Shown here one piece after another: positions 50,413-61,279 of a DNA stretch of 64,000 nucleotides. The DNA comes from Agelaius tricolor. Its lineage: Eukaryota > Chordata > Aves > Passeriformes > Icteridae. Both the position numbers and the translations under genes were made by a program. The notes under the pieces are model-generated. The model did not search any database, was not told where the DNA came from, and saw nothing but the letters and a program-made list of their open reading frames with translations. The DNA lies in assembly GCA_023055355.1 (NCBI GenBank), contig JALJCS010000036.1, positions 416,001 to 480,000 on the forward strand, given 5' to 3'. Numbering within the stretch: position 1 is the first letter of the stretch; every line of letters begins with the position of its first letter.

Positions 50413-53400
50413 CTAGGGAATGCCTCCTACCATGCTGGTGTCAGTTTTGGCTCCAAGGGAAGGGATTTCACTCTTGGGACTGGACGGGGTCCCGAGATCT
50501 GGCTGGATAAATCCTCGTCTGTCTATCAAACTGCAAAACAGGAAAGGAAGAGCAGGTCAGGGTACAAAGACTGAACCTGGGAGCTACAGGGAGGCCACAG
50601 GGAAGGCTCCTCTCCCAGGAGCTGCAGAGCACAGCACAGGCAGGATGCTGGAGCACAGGGCTCCTGCCCAGCACATGAACCACAGACCCCATCCCATGAG
50701 CCACAGACCCCATCCCATGAGCCACAGACCCCATCCCATGAGCCACAGACCCCATCCCATGAACCACAGACCCCACCCCAGGAGCCACAGACCCCATCCC
50801 AGCAGCCACAGACCCCATCCCAGCAGCCACAGACCCCATCCCAGCAGCCACAAGGAGCTCTGGGCCACCACAAACCCAAAGGGGAACTGGCCAAAGGGCT
50901 TCACAACATGAAACCCCATGAAAGAGGAACAAACTGGAGTAAAATGCTGTAAAATCTCCTGCCCACAACCTCCCAGCCTGGCTCCCTGAATGCAGATTGA
51001 CCAGCTCTGAATGGCAGCACTGCATTTTGGCACTTCTGAACCCACCACAAAGCCTGGGGACACTGCAGAGAGCAGGGCCTGATACAAATTATAAATCACA
51101 AAATGTAAACCATGCTTTACTGTGCTGCTGTTAGCACCACAGAGCTGCTTCAGGACTCCAGCCTGGATCCGCCAGGGATCCCCACATCCCAGGACAGAGG
51201 TGAGGAGCAGAGCAGGGCCTGACTCTGCCCTGCTGCCCCATTGTGACAAGCTGCAGCTGTCCTGTGCTCTCCCATGGCAGGAGGCAATTCCCAGTGCCTG
51301 CAGGCCACGGGCTCTTACCTGGGATAGAAGGGTCCACACAGCACTGCACAGCAGTTTGTGAGGATGCTTTTATGGCTGTAGGGATTGGCAAACTCTGAGC
51401 CCCTCTTGTTTGACCAGGAGCCTTTGATCTGAAAGGGATGGACAGAGATTAGGAGGGGAAGGGTGGAGAGCAGACAGTGACACAACAACAGTGGATCCTT
51501 GCAGGGGTGGAAGGTTTGTCCCCGAGCACAGGGAGGACACCTGCAGGCACGAGCAGCCACTTCAGCATCCTCTGCCAAGTGCAGCCCTGCAGCTGCAGAG
51601 CTCCCAAGCTGTGCAATGTCACTGTCACCACTGCACAGCAATGTCACTGCTGGCACCCATCAGGGCAGGGCTCTGCTCCCTCAGGCTGCACAAACAGCCG
51701 GGGGATTCCCAGCCCAGGGGCTGCTCTGTCCCCACCCTGCAGCTGCTCCGAAACTGGCTGTGGCACAGGGGGTGGGCAGCTGCCACAGCTGCCTCGGGCT
51801 GCACTGAACCAGCACCAGCACCTCCACCAGCACGTTTCCTCCTCCTGTTCAACTTCCTCTCCCCAGCTGCAGCACGAGGCTGGAGCCCCAGTGCTCCCAG
51901 TGCTGGGGTACAAACTGGGAGCTTCAGCCACACAGCCCTGAGCAGTTCTGCCACACCTCTGAATGTAAGGTGGAGGAGAAAAGGGAAAAAGCAAAACCAA
52001 AAGGGATGCAAACACACTTTCTGCAGTGCTGGAAGCTCCCAGCAAGGATTACAGGTACTTCTGGCCAGAAGGGCGAATTTTGACTCTGAGGATCAGACAG
52101 ATCCTGCTTTTCCATACAATCTGCCCCACTCAGGGCACTCATTTGGTCCTTGGAGCCTGTGCACACCCCAGATTTGAAGGTAAATCTCATCAGATGTCTG
52201 TACATTGTTTGCTAATTAGAGATGAGGAACTGCCAGACACAAAGGGACTGGCCCAGGGTCTCAGAGGAAACCCGTGGTTACATGGGATGCTGAATTCAGA
52301 TCACCAAGCTCACACCCAAATACTCCCCTGGGCCAGCCTCCCTTTTTTAATCTCACAACTCCTAATTTTAAGCGAGACCACAAAGAGACTGGAAAAAACA
52401 CACACGTGATGGTTCTAACTCAGCCACCTGAAAGTGCAGCCGTGGGCACAGGCTGTGTGCTCTGCACTGGGTTATCACAGGCAGTGAAACACTGCACTGG
52501 GGCAGCCAAGAATGCCCTGAAAGCTGCTCAGGATGGGTTGTGGACAGCCTGGCAGCAGGACAGGCATCCAGGTACTTACATCTTCGTTCGTCGTCAGGTT
52601 GGAGGCGACTAAGTAAGTGTGAAAACCTGAGAGGCCCAAAATGGACCAGACTGAGAAAAAACAAATCACCAGCTCCAGCACAGTGAAACAGAAGTCAAGG
52701 AAGTCTCAAGGAACAAAATCATCCCACAAGGAGAGGCAGAGGACTGTTTGGGGAGGTTTGGGCAAGCTTCCCATTCCCCGAGCTGTTTGCAGGGATCCAC
52801 CAAGGCATGGCCTGCTCCAGCTCTTCCCTTTCCACCTAAACCTGCAAATCGGGAAACAACCCACCCTTAGTCCCAGGTAGCCAGGGGACTAAATTACTTT
52901 GGGGAAGGGACACCAGGGTGATGAGCAAAGAGCTCCTGGCCCCTCTCTGTCAGTGATTAGCGGTGCTGGGCACCCCAAGCAGCTTATGCCAGCAGAAGGA
53001 TATCTCGCAGGGGTTGTCTTCAGAGTGGCCAGGAACCCATCCCTCTGAGAGCCTGCAAAGCAAGAGAGAACAGGAATGGCATCCCAGCAGGCAGCCCTGC
53101 CCCTGCAGCCAGAACTCCACCCCTGTGGGCTGTGTGGCCATGTCTGTCTGCCTGAGGAACACCCGCAGTCTGGGATGCTGCAGGAATGTCAGTGCCCAAA
53201 CACGGCTTCAGGAGAGCTGGGGCTGGTGGCAAAGTCACCTTCCCTGCCAGGGTAAGAGCAGCTCACCTCACCTGCTGTGGGGGAAGCAAATCCCCTCCCC
53301 AGCCCTCCAGGCCCCTGTGCAGAGGTAAAGCAGACCCATGGGACCCTTCAGTCCCTCAGCTGGTGCCACCCCACAGACCCTTCCCATGCTGTGTCCCAGG

Positions 53401-56400
53401 GGAGCAGGGACCAGAGCTGAGCTGGAGTCACAGCCCCCGGGCAGGACTTACGCAGGGTGAGGTGAGTGACGACGCAGGCGAAGATGAAGGCGGTGAGGAA
53501 GGACAGGGACAGGATGAAGGCGTAGAAGTAGCGGTAGTTGCGCTTGCCCACGCAGTTGCCCACCCAGGGGCAGTGGTGATCGAATCTCTCTGGAACAAAG
53601 GCTCGAGGTGAGGAGGGCTCCTGCCACCCCACACCCAGCACGGAGCAGACTCTGCTCAGCCCCCAAAACGAGGAGCTGCAAACCCATCTGCACCCTGAGG
53701 GCAGAACCTCTCTGCAGCAGTGCAGAGGCACAAAGTTTCCATGGTGCCTGTACCAGCCTGGCCACACACACTGAGGAGCCTGCAGTAAACCTTGTGTTTG
53801 TTTACAGAACCCTCCTCCCAAAACCAGGGAAAACAGAGCCCTGGAGTCTTGGATGTGCTGCCCCTTGCCCTGAGACACTGCACTAGTGCTGCTTTCAATT
53901 TAAATGCAAAGGAGACAGACCATGCAGTATCCTGTTTCATAATCCTTCAGAAGAAGCAAAAAGCAATGTGTCCAGGAACACAAGTGACAGGATCAGAGAC
54001 AGGACCAGAGGGAATGGATGGAGCTGTGTCAGGGCAGGGCCAGGCTGGATATTGGGACAAGGTTCTTCCCCAGAGGGTGCTGGGCATGGCCCCGAGGCTG
54101 CCAGAGCTCCAGGAATACTTGGACAATGCTCCTAGGGATGCCCAGGGTGGCACTGCTGGGGTGCCTGGGCAGGGCCAGGAGGATCAGTGGTGCCCGTGGG
54201 TCCCTCCCAGCTCAGGATACCCCGTTTATTGCCCAGCTAAGCCCTGCTCACCCACGCAGTTGTCGCAGACGCTGCAGTGCGAGGTGCGCGGCGGCCGGAA
54301 CATCTTGCAGGTGTAGCAGTACTTGAGCTTCACCACGTACTTGTTGATCACCACCTCCATGGTGCGGGCTGGGGGACGGTATGTGGAGCTGCCCATGCTG
54401 TCTGCAGGGACAAGGAGGGACACTCACACCCCTGTGCCACCCCCCCAGCCAGGGCAGGGGCTGGCACGTGCTCTCCTGGCTTTAACAGAACACAGGATTT
54501 GTTGCAGGGTGGGCAGCCAAGAGCCCCAGTCAGCTCCAGTATTATTTATGGCCTGTCTTTGCTCAGTGGTGATGGTGCTGGGATGCCAAGAGGAAGCAGT
54601 GAGTGCCCAGTGCTGTGGAACATCACGTAATTTACAAACAGTGAGTGTGAAGCAGCAGCCCAGGAACACCAGCTCATCTCTGCATGTCCAGCGGGTCACA
54701 ACAGGCAGCCTGGCTGTGCAGGCACGTGTGGCTCTGCCACAGGAGATCCTGCCCCTGCCAGCACACAGCCTGTCACCCCCAGCTGCAGCACTCCCAGCCT
54801 GCAGGGACTCGCCTCCATCACTGTGGGGAAGGACTGCAGCAGGTCCCAAGTGCTTCAGTAGATTCCCTGGAATTTGACACGTTTGTGTTCACAGCACAAG
54901 AGGATTCCTCCTCCTCCAGGTTTAAACTGAGGATTTTTAGGGGCACTGCAAGTTACATCTCTGTGTGCTGCCACTCCATTATTCCCTGGGGGCTGGAGGC
55001 TGTTCCTGTACACAGCAAGAGCTGGAAACCCCTGGTATCATGTTTGCAGTTTTGGGGGTTATTCCTTTTAGTCACTCCCAAAAAAGTACCTTTCCAACTG
55101 TGAGGAATTCTTTGAAAATAGTGATGCAACAGTGAGCATGGTAAGAGGATAATAAGTGGATTATATTAGCAGTAACAGCTGGCACATCAGGCAGCATCTG
55201 CAGCCAGATTACTGCTTTAGGCCCTTATAAATAGAAACATGGATCACCACTCTGGGGATATTTAAAAACCATCTTTAAAGTCAGATGTAGAATTACTGCC
55301 TTGCATCTGTCTTCAGCAGGACAGATTCAAGCTGTCTCACATCAGCTTTGCTAAAGCATTTGCTCCAACCTGTCACATCAACAAGGTCCTCAGCTCCTGG
55401 ATGCAAACACCTCCTTGGCTGTCCCCAAACCAGCGTGACAGAGCAGTTTTTAGATGAGGACAAACATCAGCCTACTCTAAAGAACACCTTGCAGCACAGC
55501 AGGCTCAACGGCAATATCAAAAAGCATTAATTGTCCTTCAACTCTGCTGCCTGGGAAAGCGCTGGGACTGAACAGGAGCAAAAAGCTCCTGAGCTGCCCT
55601 GCAGATCCTCTCTGAGGCACTGCCAGAGGAGCTTGCTGCACCTCTCATCACGACTGTAAACACTGTCAAGCCTCACAATCTGATACTCTGGATTTTTCTC
55701 CTCCTGGACAAACCCAAAGGAGCCAAGGGGCCTCATCGAGCCTGGAGGGTGCACAGACACACACAGAGCTAAACACAGGGATCAGAGCTCTCACCAATTC
55801 GCCTCTCCAGGTCTGCAGCCTCGCTGGGGGTGGCTCTGGGCAGGATTCCTGGGTCCCTGAAGCTCGTCTGGAGCAGGCAGCTGATGACAAAGAAGAAGAG
55901 GACGGCGGCGATGATGGGGATGGCCAGGGTCAGGTGACTGGCAAGGAAGGGGCAGCTGTTGAAAGATAAATAAAATGGAATTGTTATCAATCACTGCACA
56001 GACCCGCTGTCAGCTGGGACATCACACCACCACCACCTATCACGAGGCAGTGGGCTCAGCAGCCAACCTGGGGCTGGTTTTGCAGAGATGGGGACTGGTG
56101 TGATCACACCCCACACAAGGGCAGCTCTGTTACCCACAGGACAGCACAGGACACAGCCCTGCACACACAGAGCCACTGTCCCCTCCTGCAGAGCACCCAG
56201 AGCCAGCACAGGATGGGCTGCCCCAGCCCCGAGGGCTGCAGGCAGTGCTCAGGCTCTGCAGCACTCTGAGAGGATTAAGCAACTTTTGTTTCACCTCCCC
56301 AGTTCAGCTGTCCAGAACAAAGCACCCACCAAGCAACAAAACCCCGTCAGTCCAAGCCTGAGCCCCTCAGTCATCCACAGAAAGGTCTGTGAAAGGAGAG

Positions 56401-58130
56401 ATGTGAGCTTGTTGTCAGCCCTTTCCTGAGAGAACCTCCAGAGCCTACTCTGCCCCACTAGGGAACAAAAACCACAGAAATCATAGAATTCCCAAATGGT
56501 TTGGACCTTAAAGATCATCCCATGCCACCCCTGCCATGGGCAGGGACACCTTCCACTGTCCCAGGCTGCTCCCAGCCCCGTCCAGCCTGGCCTCGGGCAT
56601 TTCCAAGGAAGGGGCAGCCACAGCTGCTCTGGGCACCTGTGCCAGGTTTTCCCACAGAAACCATGAAATGCAGACACAGACAAGATGTATTTGCTGTACA
56701 CCCAGCAAACTGGAGCCTGTGCAACAGAGGCATCCTGCTAAAATAACAACTTGGGAGAGCCCCGGGGCATCTTCCAAGCACGAGAGAGTGACTCGGCAAG
56801 AAGGGAGGCAGAGCAGATGTCCTGTGTGCTCTGCCCGGAACACAAAGCCCTCACTGTGCTGAGCTGCCCGTCAGCCCCCGACCTGGCACAGAGCTGTCAG
56901 GGCACGGATGATGCTCAGAAAGGGGTTTTTCCATCGGGATGCCGTGCCTGCTTCCCGCAGCTGCCTGTCCCTTTCAGCTCATCTTTCTCAGAACCTCTAA
57001 TCCGATCAAGTACTTTCATCTCCCCACCAGCAGGCTCGGGCAGCTCTGCTCCGAGCCTTGCAGGGATAACGCCGTGATCCCAAGGCAGGCGTGGCCCCCC
57101 TGCTCCAGGGAAAAGCGGCTCCCATGCATCCCGGGACAGAGACAGGCAGGACACCAGAGCCCTCCTAGGGGTGAGGAACCCAGGGTGCTCCTTCCCCAGC
57201 CCCCAGGGCAGCACAGGACACACCGGGATGCTCCTGGCTCTCCCCTCCCTCGGGCTGCAGGAGCAGGGAGCTCCTCTGGACCAGCTTCCAAAGGAAAGGA
57301 AAGATGCAGCTCCCAATTCCCCAGACTCTGCTGCACAACGGGGGCCGAGCTCCAGCGCAGACCCTCCAGATGGGACCCCGAAGGGTTTCACCATTTAGAA
57401 GAAACACCACTCCTAGACCCCAGCGGTGGACAAAGCCCACGAACCTCGGGGGTTTCCTTGGTGCAATTTTGGGCCAATTCTCTTCTTGGGAGCAAAAGGG
57501 GAGACCTGGGGGCTGTATTTAGAGGCCAGGGGGCATCCTAGGGGGACGTTAAACCCCTCCCTGGGGCCAGACTGAGCAAACAAGGCGCAGAACGACCCCT
57601 GCCCACCACAAACACACCTGGGCACAGGTGATGGGGCAGTGACTGCCTGCACAGGGGGCCTGTACCGTGGGAAAGGGCAGTGGGCAGCAGGGACAGCGGG
57701 GATCCCAGGGGGAAGGGGACCCCCAGCCCACCTCCCTCCCAGCACGGGACCAGCGTGGGTGCAGCTAACCCCGGCTGCCCAGAGGCAGGCCTTAACGGGG
57801 GGACAAGCAGCCGCAAGGGGCGGCCCCGAGGCACGGAGCGCGCACGGCTCCGGGGCGCCGAGCCCGCCGGGCCCAGACTCACTCGAAGGCGAAGAAGAGG
57901 CCGCTGGTGGCCAGGATGAGGCCGAGCGTGAGGGCGAAGACGCCGCTGTGCCGCGCCAGCATGAGGCGGCCGCCGCAGTAGAAGCGGTTGCGGCCCGGGA
58001 ACACCTCCCACTTCCTGCGGGGCCGCCGCGCCGCTCCGGCCCGCGGGGCTGCGGCCGCCGGCCCGCCCGGGCCCGGGCCTGGCGTCGCCGCCGCCCCGGG
58101 CGAGATCTGCCGGTACTCGCAGTCCTTCAT
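50413..58130 (-). CDS. ZDHHC18: Palmitoyltransferase ZDHHC18
   Basis: Eight exons in transcript order: 57883-58130, 55795-55955, 54252-54401, 53452-53589, 53004-53052, 52580-52682, 51319-51428 and 50413-50530, giving 358 residues (human 388). It is a Golgi S-acyltransferase of the DHHC family; known mammalian substrates include HRAS and cGAS. The disordered N-terminus (shorter than human) leads to [20 protein letters not shown]. Four membrane segments lie at about 65-82, 90-112, 204-230 and 249-272. The cysteine-rich domain runs from [20 protein letters not shown] to the catalytic DHHC (C193) in [15 protein letters not shown]. The TTxE-type motif is TTNED and the tail ends SMVGGIP. Intron 5 is of the rare AT-AC class (separate entry); exon 5 is only 49 bases. 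Confidence 0.97.
50678..50853. repeat. 21-bp minisatellite in ZDHHC18 intron 7
   Basis: Eight copies of AGCCACAGACCCCATCCCAT G or close variants (AACC start; CAGC end). Because 21 is a multiple of three, all frames stay open and appear as heptapeptide repeats such as MSHRPHP; this is intronic and not a gene. Confidence 0.92.
52683..53003 (-). other. U12-type AT-AC intron (ZDHHC18 intron 5)
   Basis: In transcript sense the intron starts ATATCCTTC (minus strand 53003-52995) and ends TTTCAC (AC at 52684-52683). TTCCTTGAC at 52694-52702 is a perfect U12 branch motif, with the branch A at 52695, 12 bases from the end. There is no GT near the exon 5 end that would keep the frame. The junction encodes [16 protein letters not shown], matching the family. 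Confidence 0.93.
54015..54200 (+). mobile_element. CR1 retroposon fragment (ZDHHC18 intron 3)
   Basis: CAGGCTGGATATTGGGACAA, GGTTCTTCCCCAGAGGGTGC and GAGCTCCAGGAATACTTGGA match an internal 3' part of CR1, antisense to the gene. It lacks the terminal ATTCTGTG repeats. Confidence 0.75.
56479..56665 (-). mobile_element. CR1 retroposon 3' end (ZDHHC18 intron 1)
   Basis: AATCATAGAATTCCCAAATG, GACCTTAAAGATCATCCCAT, GCCATGGGCAGGGACACCTT and CAGCCACAGCTGCTCTGGGC make a clear antisense CR1 tail, in the same direction as ZDHHC18. Confidence 0.92.
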
Positions 58131-58450
58131 GGCCCCGCCGCGGCGCCCGGAGCCCCGGACCGGCCCCGATCGCGGCCCGGCCCCGCCGGTCCCGCCCCGA
58201 GCCCCGGCCCGGCCCCGATCCCGGCCCGGCCCCGCCCCGCCGCACAGCGCCCCCTGCCGGCCCCGCCGCCACACCGGGAGCGCAGCGGGCCCGACCCGGC
58301 ACCGATCCCGGAACCGGTGACCCCGACCCCGGCCCCGATCCCGGCCCCGTAACCCGTGACCCCGACTCCGACCCCGGCCCCGATCCCGGCCCCGTAACCG
58401 GTGACCCCGGCCCCGATCCCGGCCCGGCGGAGCGGGCTGAGCCGCCTCTC
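57780..58450 (-). promoter_or_regulatory. ZDHHC18 promoter CpG island with internal repeat
   Basis: CpG-dense sequence covers ZDHHC18 exon 1 and the 320 bases before its start codon. At 58312-58430 it contains three copies of an approximately 40-base unit (GTGACCCCGACCCCGG then CCCCGATCCCGGCCCCGTAA). The PIGV poly(A) signal is immediately upstream, so the promoter must fit in this short interval. Confidence 0.6.
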
Positions 58451-58466
58451 CGGTAACTTTCTCACG

Positions 58467-58472
58467 TTTATT
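58467..58472 (-). terminator. PIGV polyadenylation signal
   Basis: Minus-strand AATAAA, 487 bases past the PIGV stop codon and 337 bases upstream of the ZDHHC18 start codon. Confidence 0.75.
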
Positions 58473-58958
58473 GGGGTCGTGCGTGTGCCCCCGCAGCGCC
58501 CGCCACCCCCGCCAGGCCCCTGCCCAGCCTGGCTCGGAGCCCGGAACCGGCACCATGGAAAAGGAACCGGAACAGTCTGAGCAGCTCCGGGCAGCTGGAC
58601 CCTCCCTGCCCTCCTGCCGTGCCCACACCACATCCCAGGGAATCCCCAAATCCATCACAGCATCCCAGCACAAATCCGTGCCTGCCACCATCTCCCCCAG
58701 GAGACGCAGGAACCCAGGTGCATTCCCCATCCCAGGCAGGTGATGGGAATTTTGCCCGTCAGCAATGCCAGCTGAGCGGGGCAGGATGCTGCCGCATCAC
58801 ACCACGGAGAGCATCCCGCCTGGGACATGCTAACGGAGGAGTAACACCTTTGTAACTGCAATGACAGCATCACCACAGCCACCTCAGGCTTCCAGAGCAG
58901 CTGAGTTTCAGTTCTGAGCAGTTCCAGCCCCACTGCTGGCCTGTGCCAGCACAGCCTG

Positions 58959-61211
58959 CTATGTCCATGGGAGGAAGTTGCAGTGCAGGACCAGCCCCAG
59001 CAGCCAGTAGCCCAGGAAGAACCCCAGGATGCTCTTGCTGAGGGGGGTAATCGATCGCCAGTTTAGCAGCAGCCTCACAACAGGGTTGTCCGAGGTCCCT
59101 TTCCCACGGGAACTGTGGGATTTACCCAGAGGATGCTTCCCAGAAGCTGGATTATCAGTCCCCGTGCTCCAGAGTAAAGGTTCGTGTTCCAAAAGCAGGT
59201 GAGCTGAGAACCAGTATAGGATGGGAGAGGAGGAGCCAAGGAACCGGGTCAGCACCTGGAGACGACAGGCAGAGGAGAAATCACCCAAACCACTGTGCTG
59301 TCACTGCCCCAGCCCCACAAGGAATCCCCTGTCCTACCTGCACGTGCATGCAGAAGAACCCGAACGCCAGCAGGGCCGTGCTGTGGACCACGTACACGAA
59401 GGCAGCAGGGCCACAGAATCCATCTCTTGCCTTTCCACTGTCTTCACTCTTGCTCCTCTCTAGACCAAGAGTCAGGCAGTGCCGGGGGTTTGCGCTGACG
59501 TAGGTCCAGGCAGCCCACGAGCACAGAAGGGTGACAGGCAGAGCAAGCAGGAAATTTGGGATCTGCCTGAGCTCAAAGTACCTTAGAAAGCCCACATTCC
59601 AGTAAGCGTCCTGGATATAGGAATAGGCCAGAGGGAAGCGCTGGGAGCACCAGGGGGGTTTATCCACACCCACGCCTGCCACACGATAGCCCTTGTCCCG
59701 TGCCAGCTGCAGCAGTGGCTCGGGGATGCTCTGGGCCAGGGCTGTGCCCGGCTGGCAGAACCTCATGTAGGCGTAGTACTGAAACAAGGCAAAAGGCAGG
59801 AAAATCCCAGCACACGCCAGGGCCGCCGAAGCCACCAGGCTGAGGGCCTGCTTCCACAGCACGGGCAGCTCCCTCGGGGAGGCCGCGGTGCCCTGCAGCC
59901 GCAGCACGAAGCGCTTGCTGTGCGAGTAGAGCACGAAGCCAGCGTTGACCAGCCCGTTGGCGCGGGCTCCAGCAGCCAGGGCGAAGAGCAGCCCGCTGAG
60001 CCGCTCGCGCCCCTTCTCCAGCTGCCACATGGCGCCGAAGGCCAGCGCGGCGAAGGCGCTCTCCGAGTAGGCCGCGGCCATGAAGACGCTGGCCGGGCTG
60101 ATGGAGAAGAGCAGCGCGGCCAGGAAGGCCTGGCCGGGCCTCCGCAGCACGGCCCGGCCCAGCGCCAGCAGCGCGGCGGCCGCCAGCACCGCCAGCAGCG
60201 CGTTCAGCAGCGCGGCCGCCAGCAGCAGCCGGCCCCGGGGCTGCAGCGGCACTGGGCACGGCAGCAGCGCCGCCAGCAGCCGCAGCCCCAGCGGGAAGAG
60301 CGGCAGGAAGGCGCAGTTGTGCTCCAGCAGGTAGCCGTGCTCCGCGATGAACAGGAAATGCTCGGCGTCCCAGCGGCCCAGCCCGCCCAGCAGCCGCTCC
60401 AGCAGCGCGTCCCACAGGCCCCCGGGGCCCGACCGTGGCGGGGAGAAGGCATCGGCAGCGTGGTCCGGGATCAGTACGTTAAACACGGCCTGAAAAACAA
60501 GGGGGTTGTGGGGCTGGAGGCTGGCAGAGATGGCAGAGAGGGCGGCAGGCTGGCAGAGATGCTCCGGTACCCAGAGCACCGGGCAGGAGAGCTCCCGGTG
60601 CTCCAAAAGCCGAGGCCGGAGCCCAAGATGCCCACGAGTTTGAGAAGAGGTGCCCACACAACCCTTTGGGGTGTTTACATCTGAGCAGAATAACGCTCTG
60701 GGATCCAGCATGAATGCCTCCAGAAGTGGGCAGGGAAAGCTGCTCATGGTTATAACTGGACTCTGTGCTGCCTGTCACAACCAAGCTCTCCCATGCTCAG
60801 AGCAGGATGTCTCTGGAAATAAGACTTGGGAGGAATGTACAGGAGGAGATCACTGTTCCTTTTCTGTGCATAAACACACTTTGAGCCAAACCAGCCTCTT
60901 GCAGCAGCAGCATGAAAACACAGCAAGTCACAAGGAAATTAATGCAATTTTACTTAACAGCAACATGTAAGTAAAACCTCTGGCTGCAGACAATCTGTTG
61001 GCTCTCCAGAGAGGATGATTTCCCCACTGTGCAGAAGCAGCCCATGGATCTCTGGGGTACAGCAGGGAGGAGCCTGGGAGCAGCAAACCCCAGCAGAGCC
61101 TCCCCGGCTGGAGGATGGACTTGCCTGCAGCAGCAGCGCCAGGGCCCGGCAGCGCAGGGCGAACCACACCACCTCCTGGAGCTGGGGGTCTGCCCTGCTC
61201 CACAGCTCCAT
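58959..61211 (-). CDS. PIGV: GPI mannosyltransferase 2
   Basis: Three coding exons in transcript order: 61125-61211, 59338-60489 and 58959-59255, giving 511 residues (human 493). PIG-V is an ER multipass enzyme that adds the second mannose to the GPI anchor precursor from dolichol-phosphate-mannose. Conserved blocks are FNVLIPDHAADAFSPPR, then the luminal catalytic-type WDAEHFLFIAEHGYL with W69-D70, SPASVFMAAAYSESAFA, RANGLVNAGF, FALFQYYAYMRFC, IPEPLLQLARDKGYR, SYIQDAYWNVGFLRYFELRQ, and the C-terminal LGYWLLGLVLHCNFLPWT. The first coding exon encodes 29 residues (MELWSRADPQ to ALALLLQ) equivalent to human residues 1-26 and ends in a GC donor. Many hydrophobic segments fit the multipass topology. 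A 5' UTR piece up to an acceptor near 61279 is likely. Confidence 0.95.
60490..61124 (-). other. GC-AG intron (PIGV intron 1)
   Basis: The exon ends CTGCAG and the intron begins GCAAGT, the standard strong context for GC-AG introns; it ends TTTTTCAG. The joined reading LLLQ-AVFNVLIPDH matches human LMLQ-ALFNAIIPDH exactly in position. No in-frame GT donor lies nearby. Confidence 0.85.
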
Positions 61212-61279
61212 CCCACAGCCAGGCACTGCCTCAGGAGCTCACCAGCGCCAGGGGAATCCTCCTTCCAGTTTGGGAAACC

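Noticed and set aside
50420..50911. A 163-codon plus-strand frame with MSHRPHP repeats
   Set aside because: It lies antisense to ZDHHC18 intron 7 and exon 8 and is generated by a 21-base repeat.
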